Shown here in pieces: positions 34,085-42,755 of a stretch of DNA of 64,000 bases. The translations under genes were made by a program, and so were the position numbers. The stretch covers positions 80,675 to 144,674 of the forward strand of contig DASVDR010000015.1 in assembly GCA_036381015.1 (NCBI GenBank), read 5' to 3'. How positions within the stretch are numbered: the stretch's first letter is position 1; each line of letters starts with the position of its first letter. The stretch comes from Gammaproteobacteria bacterium. GTDB taxonomy: Bacteria > Pseudomonadota > Gammaproteobacteria > Steroidobacterales > Rariloculaceae. The notes under the pieces were generated by a model. The model saw only the letters and a program-made list of their open reading frames with translations, had not been told where the DNA came from and made no database searches.

Positions 34085-35749
34085 TTGAACGAGTTCGACT
34101 ACGTCATCGTCGGAGCCGGGACGGCCGGCTGCGTGCTGGCCAACCGGCTCTCCGCGGACCCGGACGTCACGGTCGCGTTGCTCGAGGCGGGCGGCAAGGA
34201 CGACTACTTCTGGATCGACATTCCGGTCGGCTACCTCTACACGATCGGCAATCCGCGCACGGATTGGTGCTATCGGATCGAGCCGGACGCCGGCCTGAAC
34301 GGCCGCGCGATCGGCTATGCCCGCGGCAAGGGCCTCGGCGGGTGCTCGTCGATCAACGCGATGATCTACATGCGCGGGCAGCGGAGCGACTACGACCATT
34401 GGGCGTCGCTCGGCAATCGCGGCTGGTCGTGGGACGACGTGCTGCCGGTGTTCAAGCGCTCCGAGGACTACCAGCACGGCGCGGACGACATGCACGGCGC
34501 GGGCGGCGAGCTGCGCGTCGAGGAACGCCGCGTCAGCTGGGAAATTCTCGATCGCTGGCGCGACGCGGCCGAGGAGTGCGGCATCCCGAAGATCGCGGAG
34601 TTCAACCGCGGCGACAACTTCGGTAACGCGTACTTTCAAGTGACGCAGCGGCGCGGCGTGCGGTGGAGCGCGACGAAGGCGTTTCTGCGCCCGGTCCTGC
34701 ATCGGCCGAATCTGCACGTCCTGACGCACACGCTCGTCGAGCGGGTGAACGTCGAGACGGTCGACGGGGCGCGGCGCGCCGTCGGCGTCTCCGTGATCGC
34801 GCACCGCGCGGCCCGCGCGCGCCGAGGCCGCGACGGCACGGCCGCGGGCGGAACGGGGCAGGGCGAGCGGCGCACGATCCGCGCGCGCCGCGAAGTGATC
34901 CTCGCCGCGGGCGCGATCGGCTCGCCGCAGATCCTTCAGCTCTCCGGCATCGGGCCCGGCGAGCAGCTGGCGCGGCACGGCATCGAGGTGGTGCACGATC
35001 TGCCCGGCGTCGGCGAGAACCTGCACGACCACCTGCAGATCCGGATGATCTACAAGGTGCACGGCGCGGTCACGCTGAACCGGCGCGCGCGCTCCTGGGC
35101 GGGCAAGGCCGCGATGGCGCTCGAGTACGCGCTCTTCAAGACCGGTCCGCTGACGATGCCTCCTTCGCAGCTCGGCGCGTTCGCGAAGAGCGACGCGAGC
35201 CGTCCGGCGCCGAATCTCGAGTGGCACGTTCAGCCGTTGTCGCTCGACAAGTTCGGCGATCCGCTGCACCCGTTCGACGCGATCACCCCCGCGGTCTGCA
35301 ATCTCCAGCCGACGAGCCGCGGCCACGTGCGGATCCGCAGCCCCGATCCGGAGGCCGCGCCTTCGATCACGCTGAACTACCTCTCGACCGACGACGACCG
35401 CGCCGTCGCCGCGGCCGGCATGCGCTTCACGCGCCGGATCATGGCGGCGAACGCGCTCGCGGCCTTCCGTCCGGAGGAGTGGGTCCCCGGCCCCGGGGTG
35501 GAGAGCGACGAGGCGCTGATTCGCGCGGCCGGGGATCTCGGCACGACGATCTTTCACCCCGTCGGCACCTGCAAGATGGGGCACGACGCGCTCGCGGTCG
35601 TGGACGATCGGCTCGCGGTGCATGGCGTCGCGGGCCTGCGCGTGATCGATGCGTCGATCATGCCGCGGATCACGTCCGGGAATACGAACGCACCGACGGT
35701 GATGATCGCGGAAAAAGGCGCCGAGCACGTGCTCGCCGCGTGGCGCTGA
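34085..35749 (+). CDS. GMC family FAD-dependent oxidoreductase (choline dehydrogenase-like)
   Basis: A 554-residue flavoenzyme. The FAD dinucleotide motif [34 protein letters not shown] (GMC signature 1), [19 protein letters not shown] (signature 2) and the active-site HPVGTCKMG and [18 protein letters not shown] are intact. A Gly/Arg-rich insertion (about 240-262, [16 protein letters not shown]) is unusual. The only start that gives a complete Rossmann fold is TTG 34085. Oxidises an alcohol or aldehyde. Substrate cannot be told from choline-dehydrogenase-like sequence alone. Monocistronic. Confidence 0.92.
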   Translation: MNEFDYVIVGAGTAGCVLANRLSADPDVTVALLEAGGKDDYFWIDIPVGYLYTIGNPRTDWCYRIEPDAGLNGRAIGYARGKGLGGCSSINAMIYMRGQRSDYDHWASLGNRGWSWDDVLPVFKRSEDYQHGADDMHGAGGELRVEERRVSWEILDRWRDAAEECGIPKIAEFNRGDNFGNAYFQVTQRRGVRWSATKAFLRPVLHRPNLHVLTHTLVERVNVETVDGARRAVGVSVIAHRAARARRGRDGTAAGGTGQGERRTIRARREVILAAGAIGSPQILQLSGIGPGEQLARHGIEVVHDLPGVGENLHDHLQIRMIYKVHGAVTLNRRARSWAGKAAMALEYALFKTGPLTMPPSQLGAFAKSDASRPAPNLEWHVQPLSLDKFGDPLHPFDAITPAVCNLQPTSRGHVRIRSPDPEAAPSITLNYLSTDDDRAVAAAGMRFTRRIMAANALAAFRPEEWVPGPGVESDEALIRAAGDLGTTIFHPVGTCKMGHDALAVVDDRLAVHGVAGLRVIDASIMPRITSGNTNAPTVMIAEKGAEHVLAAWR

Positions 35750-35804
35750 GCGCCTTCGGGGGCGGCCGTATTGGCGCGGGCCCCGGCAGGTCTATACTCC
35801 GCCT

Positions 35805-36188
35805 ATGCGCTTCGGAGCTCTGCCTGTCGTTGCCGCCGCGCTCCTCTGCGCTGCGGGCTGCGCGTCGTTCTATCCGGTGGAGACGACGCCCGAGGCCATT
35901 ACCGGCACGATTCAGCCCGGCGACACCGTGCGGGTGCGCACGCGCGATCGCGAAGAGCTGGTGTTGCTCGTCACCGCGATCAACGACTATCGGCTCCGGG
36001 GGCGGGTCGACGGCAATCCGCAGGACGTGCGGTCGCTCGGCTTCGACGGCATCGAGCGCCTCGAGATCGAGCGGCTGAACATGCGCCGTGCGCTGCTCAC
36101 GGTCGTGCTGCCGGTCGTCGCCGGCGCGATCATCGCCTGCAACAACGGCGATTGCCGCACGGACAGCGTTCTCGACGCGCGCTTCTGA
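35805..36188 (+). CDS. Putative lipoprotein
   Basis: A 127-residue protein with lipoprotein signal peptide: MRFGALPVVAAALLCAAGC with Cys19 at the lipobox (AAGC). The mature part has a beta-rich region (ITGTIQPGDTVRVRTRDREELVLLVTAI, then YRLRGRVDG), like small soluble barrels in polysaccharide- or membrane-related lipoproteins, and a hydrophobic C-terminal helix (LLTVVLPVVAGAIIAC) before CNNGDCRTDS. Position +2 is Ala, consistent with outer-membrane sorting. Function unknown. Confidence 0.75.
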   Translation: MRFGALPVVAAALLCAAGCASFYPVETTPEAITGTIQPGDTVRVRTRDREELVLLVTAINDYRLRGRVDGNPQDVRSLGFDGIERLEIERLNMRRALLTVVLPVVAGAIIACNNGDCRTDSVLDARF

Positions 36189-36198
36189 TTGTTCCGGG

Positions 36199-37134
36199 TT
36201 ACTCCGCTCGGCTTCGCAGCCAGTCGAGCGTCTGCCGAATTCCGTCCTCGTACGGCGTCACGGGCTGAGGGCCGAGAAGGTTCGTGATCTTGAGCGTCTC
36301 GTAGCGGATCGGCTTCACGTACTCCGGAATGATCTGCATCATGCCGCGGAGCGGCGCGTTGAACCAGCCGAGCACGCGCAGAGACGTTTTCCCAAGGCCG
36401 CGCACCTTGATCTTCGAGACCAGAATCTCGTTCACGATCTCCGCCGCGCGCCGGCCGTTCAACGGCCCGGCCGTCGGGATCAGCCAATGCTCGCCGTAGG
36501 CTTCGTCTCTTTCGGCGAGGCTCACGATCGTCCGCGCGGCATCGGGCACGAACGCGTATTCCCGCTCGACGTCCAGCGCGCCGATCCAATGCATCGTCTT
36601 CCCTTGCGCGGCTTCCGCGAGCGGCTGCTGGAGCGTGCTCGTGTGCACGTGCGGCCCGTAGAAGTCCGGCAGATTCACGATCGCGGCGCCGGCTTCCCGC
36701 AGAATGTCCTCGGCGGCACGGCGATGGCGGACCCACGGCGGGCCGCCTTGCCGAGGGTGGTCCTCGTTCAGCGGATTGCCGACCAGCGGCAGAAACGCCC
36801 AGTAGCTCGAGACGTGCACGCAGCGCGGCGGCCGGTTTCCGGCGAGCGCCGCGGCGAGGTTCTCGGCCGCCGTTCGATGATGCTGCATCGCGTCGCCGCC
36901 GAAGCCGACGCAATGGAACACGACGTCGCAGCCGTCGACGGCGCGCTTCGTGTCGTCGGGCTTCAAAAGATCCGCGGCGACCCGCTCGGCCGAGAGGCCC
37001 GGGAAGAGCGCTTCGAGGTGACCCATGTTGCGCGAGACCGCTCGCACCGCCACGCCGCGCTTGCGTAGCTCGTCGGCGATGTCGATCCCGACGGGGCCGG
37101 TGGCCCCGAGAATGACCGCTTTGGCGAATGGCAT
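36199..37134 (-). CDS. Extended SDR NAD(P)-binding protein
   Basis: A 311-residue NAD(P)-dependent epimerase/dehydratase-like protein. Rossmann motif VILGATGPVGIDIADEL, VSRNMGH, DLLKPDDTKRAVDGCDVVFHCVG and SSYWAFLPL are visible. The YxxxK pair of classic SDRs is not clear (VRHRRAAEDILREAG has no Tyr-x3-Lys), so activity may be altered or the protein may be an NmrA-like sensor. Start ATG 37134 has GGAGAA seven bases upstream. It sits downstream of, and on the same strand as, the SnoaL-like exported protein. Confidence 0.8.
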   Translation of the reverse strand: MPFAKAVILGATGPVGIDIADELRKRGVAVRAVSRNMGHLEALFPGLSAERVAADLLKPDDTKRAVDGCDVVFHCVGFGGDAMQHHRTAAENLAAALAGNRPPRCVHVSSYWAFLPLVGNPLNEDHPRQGGPPWVRHRRAAEDILREAGAAIVNLPDFYGPHVHTSTLQQPLAEAAQGKTMHWIGALDVEREYAFVPDAARTIVSLAERDEAYGEHWLIPTAGPLNGRRAAEIVNEILVSKIKVRGLGKTSLRVLGWFNAPLRGMMQIIPEYVKPIRYETLKITNLLGPQPVTPYEDGIRQTLDWLRSRAE

Positions 37135-37224
37135 GGTCGTTCTCCGATGCGCCGGGGAGACACGCCGAGCCGCGTGAGGCGCCTCGCGCGGCAGTCGAGA
37201 TCGCGAGCGGGGCAGCCTGCCGGG

Positions 37225-37764
37225 CTATTCCTTCCAGCCTTCCGGCGGCTCGGTGCCGCCCTGGATGCTCCGGGTCTTGTAGCGCCACTGTCCGTCCACC
37301 TTGACGAACGTGGCGTATTCCCGGCCTTGCGCGATGACGCGCGGCGCGTCGCCCTGCTTCTCGATCAGGTACTCGGTGAATATGAGCTTCGCGCTCGCCG
37401 TATCGCCGTGCACGACGATGAGCGGGTTGCCTATCGTCACGTTGAAGGAATAGGCGTTTTGGATCGGGCTGTCCTCGCCGGCACTTCGGTACGCCTGTGC
37501 GATGCCGTCCCTACCCTTGTAGTGCGTGGTGCCCAGGATCAGCTCCGCGTCATCGGCATAGAAATCCGGAAAGCTTTCCGGATTCTCGTTGCCGAAGTTG
37601 TAGTAGTAGCGCGTGATCAGGTCCTGAATCTGCGCGCGGTCGACGAGAGTCTGTGCAGTGACGTCTTGCGCCCGGGCGGCCGGGCCGAATGCCAGCGCGA
37701 GGCAAAAGGTGACGCCCAATGCGCGGAGCCACGGCGTGATCGGATTATTCGTTCGAGTTTTCAT
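37225..37764 (-). CDS. Exported SnoaL/NTF2-like protein
   Basis: A 179-residue protein with signal peptide (cleavage near ARAQD) and a SnoaL-like NTF2 fold: VDRAQIQDLITRYYYNFGNENPESFPDFYADDAELIL, then KGRDGIAQAYRSA and EYATFVKVDGQWRYKTRSIQ. No conserved catalytic Asp/His pair can be assigned. Related domains occur in the LigA fusion farther on. Same strand as the SDR gene, 90 bases upstream. Confidence 0.82.
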   Translation of the reverse strand: MKTRTNNPITPWLRALGVTFCLALAFGPAARAQDVTAQTLVDRAQIQDLITRYYYNFGNENPESFPDFYADDAELILGTTHYKGRDGIAQAYRSAGEDSPIQNAYSFNVTIGNPLIVVHGDTASAKLIFTEYLIEKQGDAPRVIAQGREYATFVKVDGQWRYKTRSIQGGTEPPEGWKE

Positions 37765-37949
37765 GCTTATCTCCCCACGTCCGGTTCTCGAGGCAGCCTA
37801 GGGTAATCCAGGACGCGCGGCAACATGGGTGGCAGTGCGGCACGTGAAGCGAGCCGGCGCCGAAGGGCCCGGGGGGCTGGAGACGGAGTCGGAGCGCTCG
37901 CCCGTGCAGCGGCCGTTTCCCTTTGCAGAGCGCGCGGTACTTGGGATCG

Positions 37950-38315
37950 TCAGGCTCGTTCCGGCAGAACGCGGCGGCCGGGACGTCGCTTCCTGCCGCG
38001 AGAATGCTCGCCGACCAGGAGAATGACGACTCCGCCCAAGATCGCCATGTCGGCCACGTTGAAAATGCCCGTTCGGATCGGACCGATGCCGACGTTCAGA
38101 AAGTCGACCACTCGGCCGTCCGAAAGGCGATCCACCCAATTCGAAGCGCCGCCCGCGGCGACCATGGCGAGACCCAGAAGGCTCGCATCGGACCAACGAG
38201 TGCGAAGCGCATACACGATGAGGAGGGCGAGCAACACGCCCGGGCCGAAGCCGAACAGCACGAACCGAACGGGCTCGGGCAGCTCCGCGCCCAAGCTCAA
38301 GAAGGAGCCCGGATG
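37950..38315 (-). pseudogene. lspA: LspA-like signal peptidase II, N-terminally truncated
   Basis: The frame reads PGSFLSLGAELPEPVRFVLF, the second half of the first conserved region of signal peptidase II (usually N-x-G-x-F-L-S-L-G), then the catalytic regions NWVDRL and FNVADMAI with both Asp residues, and four of the usual TM helices minus the first. The N-terminal 45 or so residues including TM1 are missing. Upstream in frame the sequence is unrelated and runs to a TAA after about 30 codons with no start. A TTG at 38300 could still start a 116-residue fragment. The break lies at about 38312-38320, exactly where lower-G+C DNA begins. Confidence 0.8.
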
Positions 38316-38827
38316 CCTCGATCGCTTACTCGACCTTCGAAGGAACCGAACAGAGTCAGATACTGCTTGCGATACTTCTCGAGATGCGCCTTATCCCTAG
38401 AAGCAATTTCCAGTTCATTTGCCAGTGTCAGCTCGCATAGCGATGACAGCAAGGAGTGATCGAGTGCGAACGTTCGACCAGTAAATCTATCCCGGTACTG
38501 CGGCCCGGACTCGCGAATGATCTGACGATAGGTAAAGGAGCGGTCACAGGCGCCGTAGATGTAGACAAGCCTCTCTGCCATCTCACCGATGAGCTCGCGG
38601 ACTTGCTCGCGGCTCTCGAGGCCAATCAGCATATGCGGGAAGTCGTCCGTTCCATAGACGGCATGATACAACCCGGCAAGACATATCGGTTCAGAGTTTC
38701 CCCACAATCGCAGCAGCTGATACGTACCTTCTAAGTGGGCCGCAAGATCGCCCACTATATGGTCGACCTTGGCCGCACCAAGCTCACTCAGTTTCGAGAT
38801 CCCCTGCTCGAGGCTTCTCGTGCTCAC
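38297..38827 (-). CDS. DUF6817-like protein in low-G+C patch
   Basis: A 176-residue protein with HLEGTYQLLRLWGNSEPICLAGLYHAVYGTDDF, which reads like an HD-domain relative (DUF6817, from memory) whose His/Asp pattern H...GLYHAVYG is kept. The start is GTG 38827. Its last 12 or so residues (EGRVSDRGIRAPS) run over the junction into the truncated lspA in another frame, so the native C-terminus may have been lost. Base use is clearly lower in G+C than neighbours. If the frameshift in the preceding GrpB-family gene is repaired, that gene's stop overlaps this start as GTGA, a coupled pair. Confidence 0.65.
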   Translation of the reverse strand: MSTRSLEQGISKLSELGAAKVDHIVGDLAAHLEGTYQLLRLWGNSEPICLAGLYHAVYGTDDFPHMLIGLESREQVRELIGEMAERLVYIYGACDRSFTYRQIIRESGPQYRDRFTGRTFALDHSLLSSLCELTLANELEIASRDKAHLEKYRKQYLTLFGSFEGRVSDRGIRAPS

Positions 38828-39275
38828 GTGCGGTTTTCCCGAGCTGCCTCCGAGTGTATCTCAAGGATTACCGCCTCCTTCGCGCGGTTGTATATCTCGG
38901 CATTCTCAGGGGCGACCTGGTGCGCCCGATCTTTTTCGCGTGCTCGTACTTTCGCCTGCGGTCAGGACGCCGACTGAGGATTTCGATGAAAGCGAGCGAA
39001 CCCACGTGCACAGGATCGCCGTGGTGGCAGATGTGAATATTGACGTTGTAGGTTACGTCGTCGCGGCGGACGGAACCGCAAACGTAAGGCTTGTCATCGC
39101 GGTCAACCCACACGTCTCGCCTGTGGAAACCGAGCGTTTCGAACGCTTTCTGCTCTTCCCTCAGATCGTCCAGCTTCGAGACTGCCAGCATGTCGAGCAT
39201 GGGTTTCCCGGATAGGTCCGGGATAGCCGTGCTGCCGATGTGGATCAACGCAGCAGCTGAAATATTCGCCTCCAC
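38824..39275 (-). pseudogene. GrpB family (UPF0157) protein, frameshifted
   Basis: The frame starting GTG 39275 encodes IHIGSTAIPDLSGKPMLDMLAV, the signature of GrpB/UPF0157 proteins (nucleotidyltransferase-like fold), then reads to a stop at 38868 through a run of Arg. Family similarity begins upstream, with no ATG before GTG 39275 (an ATT at 39365 is possible). Adding one base in the A/T run at 38932-38936 switches to a frame that gives PENAEIYNRAKEAVILEIHS, a proper family C-terminus, ending TGA at 38824-38826. That stop overlaps the GTG start of the next gene. So the gene was intact recently, or the base is an assembly error. Confidence 0.75.
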
Positions 39276-39360
39276 GTAGTTGCGAGTCTGGAAAAACAGA
39301 TGCCTGTAGACCGGGCTATGCGGCAGTATCCTCCGGTGAGAAAGGTCTTCGTCAAAAGGA

Positions 39361-39552
39361 TCAATCTCTTATGACCATCGGCTTAGCGTCGAAAGCGGGC
39401 GAGCACCCCATCTTCACCCAGGTCCCTATCAGAGCGTCATAGACCTTAATCTTGTTGTCAATTGTTCGTTGCTTAAAGCTGACCTTCATGCTCACCGCAT
39501 GAACGGCGAATCCACCGAGAGCCCCGAGAAGCACCAACAAGATCTGGTTCAT
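39361..39552 (-). CDS. Small membrane protein
   Basis: A 63-residue protein with one N-terminal TM helix (ILLVLLGALGGFAVHAV) and a basic-to-mixed tail (FKQRTIDNKIKVYDALIGTWVKMG). The start ATG and frame are clean. I do not recognise a family. The tail wording resembles the N-terminal part of longer membrane proteins with this KVYDALI phrase, so it could be truncated. It lies directly upstream of the GrpB-family gene in the low-G+C patch and overlaps its possible start. Confidence 0.45.
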   Translation of the reverse strand: MNQILLVLLGALGGFAVHAVSMKVSFKQRTIDNKIKVYDALIGTWVKMGCSPAFDAKPMVIRD

Positions 39553-39861
39553 CGTCTATGCCGAACAGTTGAATGGCCGCTCGCGCGATAGGCGGAGAAG
39601 CTTTTTTGCGTTCTTCTGACGATTCCCGCTATTTCGATAACTTGTGCAGGCGCCAGTCTGCTGGCATTCATAATGCATAACGGGAATTTCTGGCGTTAGG
39701 GAACAGATTTCGCCATGAGGCTAATGCGCGGGAAACAAAAGCTGCCTCGGATATCGTCAAGGCGTTGAATTCGTGCGCCTGTGCCCGAGAATTAAGGTGG
39801 CGCTTCCGGCCCTAGAGATTCGCGCCGCATGCCCACGCAGGCCGAATATTCAGACACTCCC
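39553..39861. other. A+T-rich non-coding gap
   Basis: Lower-G+C intergenic sequence at the right edge of the inserted patch, with no open frame of note. An inverted pair CGCCAG / CTGGCG (around 39650 and 39690) followed by GTTAGGG has a superficial resemblance to an integron attC site, but the spacing of left and right boxes does not fit. Confidence 0.4.
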
Positions 39862-40730
39862 CTATCGCCGCGAATCTGGACTACCGCCGCGCAACGTCCC
39901 CGGCTCGAGCACCACCACACCGCAGCCGGTCACCGCCGGCAATGTGTAGAAGCTGTACACGTGCCTCGCGCGCTCTCCGAGCGCGGCCCGCATCGCGTAC
40001 CACATCGTGAGCTCGGCGGCCTCCGAGCCGGCCACGCGCATGATCTTCTCCGGCGGGATCGCGACGAGCGCGTCCAAGTCGTTCACGATCGCCTCAAGGA
40101 AATAGCGGTCCCAGCGCTCGTTCGCGAGGCCAAAGCGCGTGCCGTGAATCTGGTGCGACATTCCGCCGGTCGCGAGCACGACGACGCGCTCGTCGCGGCC
40201 GTCCTCCAGGATCGCGCGCCGCAGCGCTTCGCCAAGCTGCCGCAACCGCCGCGGCGTCGGCACGGGCTGCATCAGCATGTTGACCGCAATGGGCAGCATT
40301 TCAGCGGCCACGGCGCGTCGAACAGGTAGGGCAGCCAGGAGTAGATGCCGTGGTCGAGCTCGAGCTCCTGGCAGAACGTGAGATCGAAGCCGATCTCGAT
40401 CAGCTTGCGCGCGACCGGCCAGGCGAAGTCTGGATCTCCGTCGACTCCGGGGAACGGGCGCTTCCCGTACCCTTCGTCGGCTTGAGGGAAGTGCGCGGAC
40501 ATGCCGATCGCGAAGGTCGGATAGGTCGAGAGATCGAAGTAATTCATGTGGTCGTTGTAGACGACCACTAAATGCGTCGCGGCGGCCTCTTCGAGCCACG
40601 CCTTGACGGGCCGCGTGCCGTCGTACCAGGGACGCCACTTCGGATCGAAGGCGCGAGCCATGCCCGCGTCGTACTCGCGGCCCATCGACGGCGTGTGCGC
40701 GATCCCGATTCCGCCGACGATCGTGGACAT
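39862..40730 (-). pseudogene. LigB-type extradiol ring-cleavage dioxygenase (beta subunit), frameshifted
   Basis: The first frame (ATG 40730) gives VGGIGIAHTPSMGREYD, VVYNDHMNYFDL, PTFAIG and QELELDHGIYSW, matching protocatechuate 4,5-dioxygenase beta with the His ligands, up to APWPLK. The second frame continues MLPIAVNMLMQPVPTPRR, GGMSHQIHG, AGSEAAELTMWYAMR to the end at 39862. A one-base loss in the A/T run at 40299-40301 joins them. With it repaired the protein would be about 288 residues, the family norm, with iron ligands two His and a Glu. It probably acts with the LigA domain of the upstream fusion on a protocatechuate- or gallate-like ring. Either a recent mutation or a homopolymer sequencing error. 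Confidence 0.85.
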
Positions 40731-40752
40731 CAGCGCGCTTCCGGCGCCTCGC

Positions 40753-41700
40753 TCAGGCGAGATCCTCGGGCATCAGATCGATCCGCCGCGGCAGCGTCTC
40801 CTTCATGACCTCCCAGTCCGTGCCGCGCATGTGCGCGCCGACGTGCAAATGGGTCTCCCCGACGGCGGCCGCGATCTTGATGACGTTGAAGTGGTGACCG
40901 CCGTGGGCGACGAGGCCGGTCCAGTCGCGCGCGCGGACGAGCGCCTTCTCCGCCTCGGTCAGCCCGTACTCGCTCATCAGCGCGTCGGGCTCGCGAGCAA
41001 AGCGCTCCCTGACGACGGGATCCTTGAAATCGAACGCGAAGCGATTGAGCCGGTACGAGCGCGTGCAGACCTCTCCGGTGAACAGGAACGTGCTCGGCGG
41101 CTCGAGGCTCAAGTCGACGCCCGCGATGCGGCGGTCGACTCGTGCGCTCCGGCGGTCGGCGCCTGCCGGCGTGGACTCGCGCGCTCCCGGATCCTCGGCC
41201 GCCATGCTTTCGCGCGCCGCGCGATCCTCCGCCGCCATGCCGACGGGCCCGCCTGCCGAGGGATCCTCGAAGATGCGCTCGATCCTGCGGGACTCGAAGA
41301 GCCAGCGGCCGTCGTCGCCGCGGACGTAGACGTCGTGAAAGTCGGCGACGAGGATCGGCACGGCGGGCGAAAGCGGCGGAAGCCCCGCCTGCGCGAAGGT
41401 CATGCAGACGCTCGTGCCGGCGGCGCGCGTGCGGCTCTCGATCTCGAGCGTCAGGCCCGAGTAGAGATGTCGCGACGTGCGCGGCCCGGCGGCGGTGCGC
41501 GCGCGGAACAGCGCCTCGATGGCCTTGCGGCCTTTCGAGCGACGCGCGCCGTGCGTGTAGAGCGCGTCCTCGGTGAAAAGACCGACCAGCGCGTCGATGT
41601 CGCCGTGATCGAGGCAGCGGGTGAAGGCGGAGTTCAGGTCCTCGAGAGCGAGCCGGATCTCGATCTTCTCCAGCGCGCCGAGCGGCGGGTCAGCGGCCAT
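40753..41700 (-). CDS. SnoaL domain fused to LigA (extradiol dioxygenase alpha subunit)
   Basis: A 315-residue protein. Residues 10-145 are a SnoaL/NTF2-like domain (IRLALEDLNSAFTRCLDHGD, LFTEDALYTHGARR, DFHDVYVRGDDGRWLFESRRI). Residues about 146-195 are a repeat-like linker in which an 11-residue unit (MAAEDRAARES / MAAEDPGARES) is duplicated. The rest is a complete LigA domain (FLFTGEVCTRSYRLNRFAF, SEYGLTEAEKALVRARDW, LVAHGGHHFNVIKIAAAVG). LigA is normally a separate subunit of about 120-140 residues. It overlaps the FAH-family gene by 11 bases and precedes the LigB gene by 22 bases, so all belong to one operon. Confidence 0.85.
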   Translation of the reverse strand: MAADPPLGALEKIEIRLALEDLNSAFTRCLDHGDIDALVGLFTEDALYTHGARRSKGRKAIEALFRARTAAGPRTSRHLYSGLTLEIESRTRAAGTSVCMTFAQAGLPPLSPAVPILVADFHDVYVRGDDGRWLFESRRIERIFEDPSAGGPVGMAAEDRAARESMAAEDPGARESTPAGADRRSARVDRRIAGVDLSLEPPSTFLFTGEVCTRSYRLNRFAFDFKDPVVRERFAREPDALMSEYGLTEAEKALVRARDWTGLVAHGGHHFNVIKIAAAVGETHLHVGAHMRGTDWEVMKETLPRRIDLMPEDLA

Positions 41701-42718
41701 GCCGGTCGAGCCGCCAGTTGCCGAGCGGCCGCTCCTCGACGACGACGGGGTTCGACAACCGGCCGAGCCCTTCGATGCTGATCTCGATCGGGCCCGAGAC
41801 GCGCTGCAAATTCGCGTGATGGATCGATTTGCGCTGCGCACCGGGCTTGAACGCGGTGCCCATCGAGATCACGTCGCCCGGCTCGAGCGTCAGGTATTGG
41901 CTGATGAAGCTCACGACCTCCGCGACCTTGTAGTTGTAATACCGCGTGCTGTCCTCGGCGACGGTCTCGCCCCCGACCTTGCATTCGACGGCGAGCTCGT
42001 CGGGATCGGGAATCTCGTCGCGGGTCACGAGCCACGGGCCCATCGCGCCGAAGGTGTCGCTGCCCTTGTAGCGCCCCGCGTACGAGAGATGCTGCTCGAC
42101 GCGCTCGGTCCGCTCCGGGTCCTGTTCGCTCGCGTAGACGGCATAGTAGTGGAAGCGGTCCTCGGCGCGCATGCCGTTGCTCGTGATATCGTCGAAGATC
42201 GTGTAGCCGAACACGGCGTCGAGCGCCTGGGCCGCGTCCAGGTCGCGGGCGCGAGCGCCGATCACGACGGCGAGCTCGGGCTCCGGATGGACGCTCCCGT
42301 AATAGCGGCGGATGCGAATCGGCGCGAAGTGCCCGACGAGACACGACGACGGCTTCAGAAAGAACGCGGGATGGTCCGGCGCGCTGATCTTGCGCTCGTT
42401 GCTCGCGGAGTTGTTCATCGCGACGGCGCAGATCTTGCCCGGCCGCGGCACCGGGGGCCGCCATTCGACGTCGCCGGCCGGGATGCGGGGCGCTGCGCCG
42501 CCGTCGGCGCGGGCCCGCTCGAGCGCGGCGCCGAGCGCCGCGAGCCGCGCGGGCGGCAGCGCGACGACGTCGAGGATGTCGCGAAGCGGCTCGTCCGCGG
42601 CGAAGGCGCCGGGCGGCTCCGTGAGCGCCCGCAGCGCATCGAGATCGACCAAGGTCGTCGCGTCGAGCTCCGCGGCGACGAGCTCACGCCCTTCGTGGCG
42701 GATGCTCGCGAGCTTCAT
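41690..42718 (-). CDS. Fumarylacetoacetate hydrolase family protein
   Basis: A 342-residue FAH-fold hydrolase. Metal ligands appear in SVHPEPELAVVIG (Glu pair) and YTIFDDITSNGMRAED, and LEPGDVISMGT and GRLSNPVVVEER end the catalytic domain. N-terminal 100 residues form the family's small beta domain. Members split C-C bonds or hydrate intermediates of aromatic catabolism (2-hydroxymuconate/oxalomesaconate branches included). In this operon, downstream of the ring-cleaving LigAB, such a step is expected, but the exact substrate is not evident. Confidence 0.88.
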   Translation of the reverse strand: MKLASIRHEGRELVAAELDATTLVDLDALRALTEPPGAFAADEPLRDILDVVALPPARLAALGAALERARADGGAAPRIPAGDVEWRPPVPRPGKICAVAMNNSASNERKISAPDHPAFFLKPSSCLVGHFAPIRIRRYYGSVHPEPELAVVIGARARDLDAAQALDAVFGYTIFDDITSNGMRAEDRFHYYAVYASEQDPERTERVEQHLSYAGRYKGSDTFGAMGPWLVTRDEIPDPDELAVECKVGGETVAEDSTRYYNYKVAEVVSFISQYLTLEPGDVISMGTAFKPGAQRKSIHHANLQRVSGPIEISIEGLGRLSNPVVVEERPLGNWRLDRHGR

Positions 42719-42755
42719 CGCGGCGTCTCTCGAGGAGCGGGCATGGACGTGCGGG

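Larger units (their letters stand above)
38313..39830. other. Lower-G+C inserted segment (island-like patch)
   Basis: By eye about half G+C against roughly two-thirds or more in flanks. It begins at the point where lspA is broken and extends to just before the LigB pseudogene. All its genes are short and on the minus strand: a small membrane protein, a GrpB-family gene and a DUF6817-like gene. No transposase, integrase or clear terminal repeats were found. I infer acquisition by recombination. Confidence 0.6.

Noticed and set aside
39620-39710. Integron attC-like site beside the low-G+C patch
   Set aside because: Core GTTAGGG fails the final pyrimidine and the left and right boxes have unequal spacing around the CGCCAG/CTGGCG arms. 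Genes in the patch overlap, unlike cassettes.
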